A stretch of 64,000 bases of DNA, taken from Pammene aurita. Taxonomy: Eukaryota; Arthropoda; Insecta; Lepidoptera; Tortricidae. The stretch spans positions 15,545,448 through 15,609,447 of the forward strand of contig OX352293.1 in the NCBI GenBank assembly GCA_947086415.1. The letters run 5' to 3'. Both the position numbers and the translations under genes were made by a program. The notes beneath the pieces were generated by a model. That model was given only the letters and a program-made list of their open reading frames with translations. It was not told the DNA's origin and made no database searches. Shown here one piece after another: positions 36,701 through 48,700 of this stretch (positions within the stretch are counted from its first letter, which is position 1; every line of letters starts with the position of its first letter).

Positions 36701-39700
36701 GATAATGTACTTTTTTCAGAGATTTTGTATATAGAGCTAAAACCTGGTATTTAATTCCTAGACTAGTCGGTAGTGAGCCTGCCTATGAAGCAGGACGCCC
36801 CGGGTTCGAATCCTGGTCAGGGCATTTATTTGTGTGTTTATCACGGATATTTGTACCTAAGTTATGGATGTTTTCTATGTATTTAAGTATTTATGTATAT
36901 CAAACTATCATATATATCGTCTCCTAGTACCCACAACACAAGACTTAATGAGCTTACTGTGGGACTAGGTTGATTTGTATAAGATTGTCCCATAATATTT
37001 ATTTATTTATAATAAGAAAACAATGTGTTTTTTTATAGAAAATAGGTAAATAGGAAAAGTTACATCCCAGAAGCTGTTTAGAGTCAGGTACCGTCAACTG
37101 CTATAAATTTCCCTACGATGCTCAACTTTGCCTGGCTTGAAAAACATGATTTTCTTCACCAAACAGCTAATTACGAGTATATCTTATGATGGCCATCTTG
37201 TCCCATCTCAGGAATAAGAAATAAATAGCTGTTTGGTGAAGAAAACCATGTTTTTTAAGCCAGGTAAAGTTGTAGCAGTTGACGGTACTTAATAACGTCG
37301 GCCACCTGGTTGCTGATTCGAAACAGCTTTGCCTTGACATTATTTATGGGTAGTTTCTCGATAGTACTGAATAATGTATGTGCAATCTATATTTGCTGAC
37401 ACTTGATCGAACCTTAGAAATGCGTTGTAGGTATGTAGGGCGCCGTTCCTTAAGCCAATTGTGGAAACTACTTGGTTGTACCACGAATTATGAAAACAAC
37501 ACAACACCATAGATAACTACAACAACATTTTAATAAGGTATGTCTATGAATTGTGAGTTAACAATGTGGACGAAGGTAATCTGTTTGCCAGAGTTAATAA
37601 CACGATGACCATTTTCGTCACGCGATGATTGTGTGCAAAGTCAACGAAACGTTTATCTCAAACCATTATTCGTTTATGCTCAATGTTACGAGTAGCAATT
37701 AGTGTATAATGTGGAAAAATGTTAATTTCTCCACACATAGTTAGTAAAGTTGTAATTTCATCACGATGTTATTAACTATTCCGTTGAGAATGTTAACTAC
37801 TACTTACTCAAGACTCCCGGCGGCACACATTTACGTTATCATCACCCTACCCAACTAGGTATATGAGGAGGATACGAAAACGATTATTCATACATTTGTG
37901 CTAAGTTAAATTCATAAAAAACTCAAACGTAATCAATGTTAGGTAAGTTGGTAAAAAAAAACTTTTTCACTCACTGGGCCGCGATTTGAAAAATAAACAC
38001 ACACACTGGACAGACACAGCTCCAACCCAACTCAACTCAACGCTATAACGACATTGACATTTGCTATTCGAACAGATTTTCATTCAACATTGGTCTCACA
38101 TTGGTATCACATTGGTCACACATTGGTCACACATTGTACCAATGTTGTACCAATGTGAGACTAATATTGCATGTATTTGCATTCTTTGATCTCTACGACT
38201 TTACAGCTGCCAGATGTCCGGATCTAGAAATAAGCACAGTATAGCAAACCAACCAGAGGGATTTCATTAAAATATAAAAGATATTTATTATTCAATTTAG
38301 GCACATTACATTGCACTTATGAACGTCACAGAGAAAAAATAACTACCACCGGTTCTAACCCTACACCTCTGACCCGAGAAGTATTATTTATGACCGGCAA
38401 GAAACTCGGCGGGACTTATTTTTTCAAAACAGTAATACAGTAATATTATATCTTAAGGATACACAATAATGCGTAGTTCTATAAGAAGGCATATCAAAAC
38501 AGCTTGAGAGACATACAATGTACGTATTGTTTCATCAAAATAAAATAATAATAATAAAATCCAAATCTGATTGCTTCACAAAACGTTTGATATGCTTTCC
38601 TATCTGAACTGTGTCCTCTAAATGTTAGATGATTTTGTAGTAGTTTCTGGTTTGGGCCATGCATCTTTGTCCGTCATATAGTCCTCGACCCTGTAATAAC
38701 CCTTTGACATTAAACTTTTTTTCAAATATTTCTTAAGAGCGGGAAATGATAAATTTAAAGCATCGATGGGTAACTTGTTATAAATGTGAATACCTTGACC
38801 AAAAAATTACTTATATGCTTTGCGGATACGACTACTTCTGATAGCAAGCTTGTTTTTATTTCTAGTGTTATAGCTGTGGATGTCAGAATTTTTTTTGAGT
38901 GTATGTATATTATTTACAACAAAAATAATATTGTCATAGATATATTGGGAAGCAACAGTTAAAATATTAATTTCTTTAAATAGTTCTCTAACTGATGCAC
39001 CTGCCTTTAAGTTATACAGAAAGCGGATGGCTCTTTTTTGTAAATCAAATATAGTCTGTATGTCAGCTGCTTTGCCCCAAACCAGAATACCATATGACAT
39101 TACACTATGAAAATAACTGTGATAAACTAAGCGAGCTGTGTCAATATTCGTAAATTGTCTAATTCTCCTAAAGGCATGAGCGGCCAAGCTTAATCGAAGA
39201 GCGAGTTTTCTTATATGAGGACTCCATTGTAGATTTTTGTCCAACGTCGAACCAAGGAACACTGCTTTATCTACTATCTCTAAACATTCACCATTCAGGA
39301 GAATCTTAGTGTCCACCGGTGCAACGTTTGGCAAAACAAATCTAATACATTTGGTTTTCTTAGCATTAAGTAGCAAATTGTTAATAGTAAACCAGTTCAG
39401 TACAGCAGCTAGTGTGTTATTGATTACAGTAAAATCGGTAGATTGCCGGTCAACTTTGAAAATTAAAGATGTATCATCGGCAAACAGAACGATGTCACAA
39501 AGGTTTTGTACTACACAAGGTAAATCATTTATATAAACCAAAAACAGGAATGGGCCCAAAATAGAACCCTGTGGCACTCCTAATTTTACTAAAGTCCCTT
39601 TAGACTGGGTTTTATTTACAACAACTGTTTGTGTTCTGTTGCTAAGATATGAAGTCATGAGATTCAAGGCATTTTCTGACAAACCATAATGTTCTAATTT

Positions 39701-42700
39701 AAGAATGAGGGTTGTATGATCTACACAATCAAACGCTTTAGAAAGATCACAGAATATACCAATTGCATCGTAATGTTTTTACCAGGCAATGAAAATATGT
39801 TTGATGAGTACCGCAGCAGCGTCGGTTGTGGAACGTCCCTTTGTGAAACCAAACTGATTGCTTGTAAGCAATACATGTCAGTTGAAGTGGCCCAGTAGAT
39901 CATTTAACATTAGCTTTTCAAAGACTTTACTTAGTACAGGAAGTATTGATATCGGCCGGAAGTTATTCAGATCACTAGAATCACCCGATTTAAAAAGAGG
40001 TATGACTTTACTACATTTCATAAGATCTGGAAAAGCGCCTTGTGAAACTGAATTATTATAAATTAAGGCTAAGTAAGGCGCTATGACGTCTATGATATGA
40101 CTGATGACTACAACTGATGTACCCCATAAGTCATCTGTTTTCTTTAAATTCAGAGATTTGAATATTTTTAAATTTTTTTCCGAATCTACAAGGTCAAATT
40201 CAAATATCATCTGACATTTCTTATTATTAGTGCAAAGTAAGGAATGAGCTTGAGACGAAGATGATTTTAGACATTTTGTGGTATTTAATGCTATGTTAGA
40301 AAAATTATCTTCGAATGCCGAGGCAATATCGTCATTTGACAAGACCTGCTGTTCCTCTGAGACAATGTTGACTTGACAATCGCGTGATTTACATTTACCA
40401 GCCATTTCCTTATTTGTAATATTCCATCCGAATACATCCGACAGAGAACCAAAGTTATCGACATAGCTCAAAGAATTAGCAAGCTGAAGTGGCAGTGGGC
40501 CGGCCATATCTCGCGAAGAACCGACAACCGCTGGGGTAAACGTGTTCTTGAGTGGAGACCGCGACTCGGCAAACGTAGTGTAGGACGCCCTCTGGCAAGG
40601 TGGGATGACGATCTGCGAAAGACTGCAGGCAGATGCTGGATGCGGCAAGCTGAAGGCAGGGCGCTATGGCGCTCATTGGGGGAGGCCTATGTCCAGCAGT
40701 GGACTAAAATAGGCTGATGATGATGATGATGATGATGAATATTCCATACTGTTTTCACCTTGTTGTCCGAAATTTTGATTTTTGCACTAGTGTAGTTCGC
40801 CTTCGCAGTCAGACACACTTTCTTGAAATTTTTTGAATAGTTCTTAACATAGTCCAGAAAATCTGCATTTTTGTTCAGTTCTCTCTCTCCATAAAGTTCA
40901 TAAAGCCTCTTTCTACTTTTATGAATGCCTGCGGTAGCCCATTCGCTAAACTTTGATTTAGCTTTAGTCTTTGACCCACTAATAGTTCTCAATTTGAAAT
41001 GTTTGTTAAATTGACAAAGAATTTTGCTCTCATGCATTGCTCTCATTATCGTGTCATATCTGACATGGCCAGCTCTCCGTCTATTATTGGTTGGTCAGAG
41101 CCACTTAGTGACATTCGAGCAATCGTAGCGTAGAAAGTAAATTGTACAGTCCTGTGTCTTTCTCAGTTATTCGTTAAATCTATTGTATTCAAATTTTGAT
41201 ACTTAGTTTTTTATTTGTAGCAAATCATCGTAATTTTAGCCAATAAATATAGTGATAGAGCAATATATTGTACCTACGTAAATAAGAATACGTAAGACGT
41301 CTGACTTTCAATTCGAAGGTCTCGGGCTCAAGCCCCGGCTCGTACCACTGAGTTTTCGGAACTTATATACGAAATATCATTTGATATTTACCAGTCGCTT
41401 TTCGGTGAAGGAAAACATGGTGAGGAAACCGGACCTAATCCCAATAAGGCCTAGTTTCCCCTCTGGTTTGGAAGGTCAGATGGCAGTCGCTTTCGTAAAA
41501 ACTAGTGCCTACACCAACTAATGAGATTAGGTTGCCAAGCGGACCCCCGGCTCAATTGATCCGCGGCAAAAAGCCGGGACAAACGCTAGGAAAATGATGA
41601 CTAAATATTAACATTCAATCATTGTTGTTGCCAAGAACATCTGACGGTCACATTTACTCCCGATGTGACTAAAACTACCTAAAATGCAAAATACGAAAAC
41701 CCGTGCATTAATTACATTTACAACATAAAGCCATTATTTAAATACATAGACGTGGGCCGCCAAAGCGTGTATTATTAGAAGAGCGTGGCGGATCACCGTG
41801 ACCATCGCTTTATAATATTTGTGTGTCACGGACGAGCCCCAGAATTAGCAGACGCCTTAACGCACCACAAACAAAACACAATCGCGACCTAGCTCAACCA
41901 AGTGTTAGAGTTTCGACCACATGAACTGTGCATAAACTTTGCAATGACTGCCATCATAAATGTCATATTTTCATATAGGGGCTTTTCATACTTGCCACCT
42001 ACAAAGTCGGTGTAGAGTTAGCGTGTTGGACTCTACCTACTGATATGAAATATAAGGGTACTTTCAATTTTCAGGAATTAACAGTACGAATAAGAAAGAA
42101 TAAATATATGTATTATCAGCATACATCGGGGTTTTCGGAGCGGGAACGATTTGAGAAATAGTAGATATAAACAGATAGGTTAGTCTGAGAAAATATCATA
42201 TTATGCCTAATGAATAACTACCTCTCTGTGAATAGTATACACACTAAGACACGAGTTTTTTTTCTTGGAGGCATTTTTGTCTCGACTATTTTGTAGTATG
42301 TTAAAAAGGCAATTGCATACTTGCATAATAGGTCCCTTTTTCCTTTGTATATGACATCTATATAAGTTTAATTCAATCGCATATGAGAAATTTATGCACA
42401 AGATAATTAACTAAGAAAAAGACACGGTATGACATTAAGCGTCAAATATTAATCTTGACGTCCGATATTTATGAACTATTTGCTTATAAATGATTAGGGA
42501 CTTAACTGAATTGTATGATAATGACTGACTATTATATATATAAATATTTTGTATGATTTTTTCAAGTTTTTTTTCAATTAATTATTCATTAGGCAGAAAC
42601 CTGCTAGAGTACATTCTGTTTTTTATGTCAATGTCTACTCTTTGGCTGATGTCAAACATTCCCGCTCCGAAAACCCCGATGTATGATTATCAGTAGGTAG

Positions 42701-45700
42701 TGCAGTGAAACACTTCTTACTTGCATTAATACGTTTAATTTTGACGACAAAGTAAAAATATTTAATATTAGCAAAAATTATCAATTATTTAAAATTTAGC
42801 ATTTCACGTAAAAATCACAATAATGGCATCTAAATAAGGGTATTTCACATTCAATAAGTTCCCTAGTGGTCAGAATACAATTAAATTATAATAACAAAAA
42901 TATTTAAATTTAGCACTTCACTTAAAAATGAAGAGAACTGTACCTATTTCACTTTCACATTCAACAACCTCCCTAGTGACCAGAATGTAATTAAATTACA
43001 ATAATTAAAAATATTTAATATTAGCACTTCACTTAAAAATGAAGACGACTGTACCTAAACAAGGACATTACAAATTCAATAGTTAGCAAAACCGGTAAGT
43101 AAAAATAAAGACTCGGCTAGTAATAATTTGGCTGCAGGAAAATAATGGGTTAATGAGGCGGGTGATATGGATGGTGACAGATGATGCGCTGGCTGAACGT
43201 AGCCTAAATTAAAGAGCCAGGTCTTTATACGCCCGTCAAACGAGGCAATTGGAATTTGGGGAAAATTTAGCAAAACAACAAAAAAAACTATTATGGCACA
43301 AAAATACTGGATACAAAAAAGGAATCCGATTTGTAACGTTTTTTTTTAACAAAAATATAAATGATTTGATGTTCTCGAAAGCAGGATGCAAAAGCTGTTG
43401 CTTAAATTAAAAAAGAGTTCGTGGGCCAGTGTCCGCTTTGATACGGCGGACCCAATAGCTCGCTGAACTCCTTTTCTCACTTGCGAGAGCCCGCTGGATG
43501 CGGACTCTAACTCTCCGATGATGTGGCGAAGAAACCCGCGGAAATCGCGGCAGCTGCAGACTGTCCCGCCGGCCCGGCATCCACAAGGGCCTTCCGGAAT
43601 CAGGCGGTTTCAGGGTATAGCACTTGCTAAATAATTTATATTGGGCCTCTTCGCCCGGCAAGGGTTTCGGTTTTATTTCTGCTCCAACAATGCAACAATA
43701 GCACTTGCCATACAATGTTTGAAATAAATCGCACTTTATCACGATGCAGCTAAGCAAATTATGGCAAAAAAGACCAGAACAAATCCAGATTATCTCTTTT
43801 TCTTTCAAAATCTCACGGCGCTCTCACAGACTCCATCAAAAATCCACTTTTTTCTTTTTGACAATCTGGAATACCTCAAAATTCACATTCAAAATTAGCG
43901 CGAGTCTTATCTCAATTTTATAACTGCCTGACGTATTACAAAATACGGACTGATATAAGCGCCATCTACCTGTAATGCCGTGAATCACAATGTACGCTTT
44001 TTTATATATCAACCGTGACCTAGCCTTAGACACAGAAGTTCAGAAGTTCTAAAGAAAGTCGACAGATGTCGTACGATACGTAGCGTAATGCTACAGCATC
44101 TCCCTACCAAACAAAGAAACAAACAAACAACAACACAAGTAAACACAAGAAAACTAACCCCAAGCAACAAAAACAAACACAACTTAATGCTAAGGCCAAA
44201 AAAAGGCACAACAAGAGAACCCTAAACGAATTCCAAAAAAAAACAAAACTAACCAGTTATTAACATTACCCCTAAAGACTAACCTAATAGATTAACAAGA
44301 TGACAAAACGCCAACCAACGCGTCACGCGGTCCAAGACGTGACGGCCGGGATAGGACAGAAACTGCACCTGGCCACAGATCTTAATCCCTCACATCGAGT
44401 CATCAAATTATACAACCAGGCTATCATAGACCGGGAAAGATAAACGAAGCCTTAAACACCAACGGTAAAAAAGGTCAAATCTGGAAAAAGGAGCAAGGAA
44501 ACGCTCAAACGAAAACAAAAAAACGATAAGAAACAAATCAAGCAAGGATTACCGACAAGGGAATGGCGGACTAAAGCGCATTTTAGAATTTTGAGAAAAC
44601 TGAACGGGCCGAAAGAAGAAACTATTTCAAGATATCTTTAATATGATACGTACCGACGTGCTCGGAATCGGTATCAGCTAGTACATATACCTGTGGAGAC
44701 ACCCGTCTAACCACACGGCACCGAACGAAACGTGGAGCGAATTTACCGCATCGAAAAGGATCAGCGGATCCACGCTGGAAATTCCGGCGCCAAACGATTT
44801 GGTCACCAACGATTCTTGGCGAAGAACGGTTCGTGTTGAACTTGGCGGCGTTACGATGAAAGGCTAAAGCCATCGAATCAGAAACTTTATCGTACACCTC
44901 ACGAAGCGTCTGAAGATTCGAAGCGTGTTCCATCCGGCTGAGTCCCACATCTTGGTCCACAACCTGATTCTCAACACGTTCACGAATCATTGACAACTCG
45001 CGGCCGTACATCAAAAAATTCGGTGTATAAGCAGTAGCCAAATTTATACAAGAGTTTAAATAAAGAGCGACCCGATGTAAATGACCCGACCAACTGCGTT
45101 GGTCATTTTCAACTAAAATGCTCAAAGTTGTAATCACGACCTGGTTATATCTCTCCACAACATTCGCTTGTGGCGAATAATATGGGGTATAACACGGACC
45201 TGGAATATTATAGCTCGCCAGGAAATCCAGAAATTGACGACTATGAAAAACTGTAGCGTTGTCACAGAGAATGTTAGTAGGAACACCGTACCGCAAAATA
45301 ACCTCCGACTCTAATGCCATCGATATTGACCTCGCATTCACCAACTTCAAAGGGACCAACCAAACAAATTTGGTAAAAACGTCAACCAAAGTCAAAATAT
45401 AACGACACCCATTACGGCTAACCGGTAAAGGACCAATTAAGTCAATGGAAAGAAGATCCATTGGAGCCGCAACACGACGAGGAAATAAGCGAAGTCCACG
45501 AGGTTGTGAATTTGCAATTTTATAAGACTTGCAAATCTGACATTCGGAAAGGAACCTTGTAACATCACGGTACATATTCGGCCAATAGTATAAGTCACGA
45601 GCTTTTAAATACGTTTTCATAACACCAGGATGAACGTTGGGAAATCCATTATGAATTTCAGCAACCGCCTCTCTAGTCCTTGAAGCAGGAAGAACTATAC

Positions 45701-48700
45701 GCCATGGATTAGGTGCTAAAGGGTTTTCGATAGATACCCTGCGCATTAAGACACCATCCCGAAGAGCAAATGCAGTAAACATTTGAGGATTGTCCAAAAC
45801 TCCCTGGTAAATTCGTTCATACCAAGGATCTCCAGAAGGATCCATGCCACGCGCGAATGAGATAAGCCCAACTTGAGCGCGGGACAAGGCGTCTGGAACA
45901 ACATTAAGGACACCTTTTTTATGTTCAATCTCAAAGTTATATTGGGAAATCAAAGTTGCCCAACGAGCCAAGCGCCCGGTAGGATTATCAAGGGTGATCA
46001 ACCATTTAAGAGCAATATGGTCAGTAATGATCTTAAACCTCATTCCATCGAGATATCCGCGGAAATGCTTTATGGAATCAACAACGGCGAGAAGCTCATG
46101 TTCGGTTGTCCCGTATCCACGTTCAGCTTTAGTGAATAAACGAGAATAATAAGCAATTGGATGTTCAACGCCGTCAAACTCTTGAGCCAGGACCGAGCCT
46201 AAGCCAACCTGGCTAGCGTCACATTGAAGGATAAAAGGTTTCGAAAAATCCGGGCAAGCCATCAACGGAGCGCTCATCAAGGCATCCTTCAATTTAGAAA
46301 AAGCTTTACTAGCACTATCGTTCCAATCGATGGGATCACGTCCCTTTCTCTTACCAATAAGTGCCGTCAGAGGAGCAATAATCGAAGAAAAACCATCCAC
46401 GAAACGGCGATAATACGAACACATACCAATGAAAGCACGTAGAGACTTGGCAGAAGAAGGGGTAGGGTAATCCCTAATAGCTTCTAATTTCTTTGGATCA
46501 GTTTGAAGACCACGCTCATTGACGATGTAGCCGAGATACTTCAATTCAGACTTACAAAACTCGCACTTATCTAAATTAACCGTAAGACCAGCTTCTTTCA
46601 ACCTATCACGAACCTTACGAATAAGCCGCATATGACTGTCAAAATCACGAGACACCAAAATCAAATCATCAACATAGCCGAAGATAAAATCCTCAGACTC
46701 AGGGGTATATTCAAAATTGACAATCATGTCAGTAAGCCTCTGCATCTCGGACGCAGCGTTGGTTAAACCAAAAGGGAGACGAACGAACTCAAAGAGGCCC
46801 CTTTGGGGTACAATAAAGGCCGTTTTCTCACAACTGGCCTTATCAGCTAAGGGGATTTGCCAAAAGGCGCTCCTAAAATCCAACGAAGTTAGATATTTGG
46901 CACCTCGTAGGTTATCAAGGATGTCCTGGACGCGCGGGAGAGGGTATGAATCCCTGATGGTAACGCTGTTCAACTTCCTACTGTCCACGCAAAATCTGAC
47001 ACTACCATCTTTCTTGGTAACCATCACCACTGGGGAAGCCCAGGGTGATCGTGAGGGACGAATAACGCCTGACTCTAACATCTTGTCGATCTCTTCGTTG
47101 AGAATCTTGAGTTTGACTGGAGATAAGGGATAGTAACGTTGACGGATGGGCGAACCAACAGTCTCAATTTTATGCGAAAGCCACGAAGTACAACCTAATC
47201 CAGCTTTATCAGAAGAAATCTCCTCAAACTCGTCAATAACACATTGGAGTTTTGATTCCTGCAGTGGTGCAAGCACCGTACGAGGGTGGACATAGCGAAC
47301 CTCACCTACTCGTGGGACTGCGACAGGAACATGATGTGAAGCGACGTAAAGCTTACCTGACAAACCATCACGGAATGCCTTCTTTAAAATGTCAATGAGA
47401 CCAACAGCATTCCAAAACTCAATTCCTAAAATAAATGCAGTAGGAAGATTACTGCTTACTAGACAGGGGTGCAGAACGCGAATGCCACTAAAAAGAATGG
47501 GGACGTCCAAACCGCCTAGAATTTCAATAGGAGAATTGTCGGCGGAGACAACATAAGGCCGGATATCCTTGTGATATGTTATACCGAGCTCCGATAAGAG
47601 GGATATAACAATTAGTGAAACCTGAGCACCAGAGTCTAAAAGAGCTCTTACCGAAGAGCCAGCAACTAAAACATCAATAAAAAGTCTATTATCCGGGGAA
47701 TTATTCATATAAACGGGCGACACCGATGGACCTCTCAGTGCGCCACTTATTCTTTTTTTGACGGACCAGAATTACAACTAGGACAATCGCGTGTGATTGC
47801 ACCAACACGCTTACACTTGAAGCACACTGCCCCTGAAACGTTAGGACAATTACGATAGTTGTGACCAGTTGCATCACACTTCATACACACTATAGAAGTG
47901 GGTTGACCTACAACTTGAGCACTAATCGGTGCAATAGCCAAACGTGCTGGACGTGAACCTTGAAAGGCTTCAAAATTTTTCGCGACTTCTAACAAACCAT
48001 CAATATCCCTGACCACGTTAGTTGCAAGACAAGGATGATATCTAGGATTCATTCCATATTTAATAATGTTAAACAGGTTGTCTTCGGAAACCGGTGTACG
48101 AAGCTTTGCGTTTAGATCGCGCGCCTGAATAACAAAATCAACCACTGACTGGTTGTCCTTCTGTGATAAAGCGCGAAGTTGGCTCTCAAGCTTGAAATCG
48201 AAATCGGCTACGTCGAAGGTTTTAACGAATTCAGACTTTAATTCCGCATAAGTAAGACCTTGATATCTGATTGCCCTAAAATGTTTCAAGGCACTATCTG
48301 ACAACAATTCATGGAAACGTCTGACAACATATGAAGGATTGACGTTACGCGCCATACCTTCTTCCTCGATTCGAAAGAAAAATTCGCGAACACAAGTGTC
48401 CCCGGAAAAGTTCAAGTTCCATTTCGTAAGTGAATAATCTTTGAAAGGAAAAGGCGGGGGAAGTCCGGACATATGCATCGCCTGAGGTCGTGGTTCAGAA
48501 TCAAAAAACTGTTCTTCATCGTCTGCCATTGGATCTAAAATCCTCGGATCGTACGAGTTTAAAGATGGGTGCGCATGAGGTGTCTCAGCAATTGATCCTT
48601 CATTACTTAAGTGCGACATGGCGAAAAGTCGAATGTTGTCTTGCGTTGCAAGTTCAAACAAAAAATAAAGTTAATCTACCTAAAAGAATAAAATCCGAAG

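Larger units (their letters stand above)
38269..41034 (-). mobile_element. Jockey-superfamily LINE, 5'-truncated, itself interrupted
   Basis: About 2.46 kb of LINE, minus strand, plus a nested 310-bp insertion and its 10-bp duplication. It encodes the N-terminal linker and the reverse transcriptase but no endonuclease, so it was truncated during insertion. Its 3' UTR lies at 38269-38806. Confidence 0.82.
38172..41085. mobile_element. Long-TIR element, copy 3 (one arm), split by a LINE
   Basis: 38172-38268 (GCATTCTTTGATCTCTACGA, CAGCTGCCAGATGTCCGGAT, CAGAGGGATTTCATT) continues logically at 41039-41085 (GCTCTCATTATCGTGTCATA, TGGCCAGCTCTCCGTCTATT). Together they match the right arms of copies 1 and 2. 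CATT flanks the LINE on both sides (38265-38268 and 41035-41038), a short target duplication. The other arm is not present. Confidence 0.75.

Noticed and set aside
36756..36830. Possible tRNA gene (GGTTCGAATCC B box)
   Set aside because: Attached to a SINE body and repeated at 9250-9545 with the same body; no complete cloverleaf.
41310..41350. Possible tRNA gene with B-box-like CGGGCTCAAGCCCCG
   Set aside because: Part of a SINE shared with 55296-55592; degenerate head.
43407..43808. 133-codon frame inside each LTR (also 49905-50306)
   Set aside because: Found in both LTRs only because they are copies; contains no recognisable domain and lies in promoter/UTR sequence.
44111..44621. Envelope gene in the Gypsy element
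   Set aside because: No reading frame with signal peptide, glycoprotein or membrane features lies between pol and the 3' LTR.
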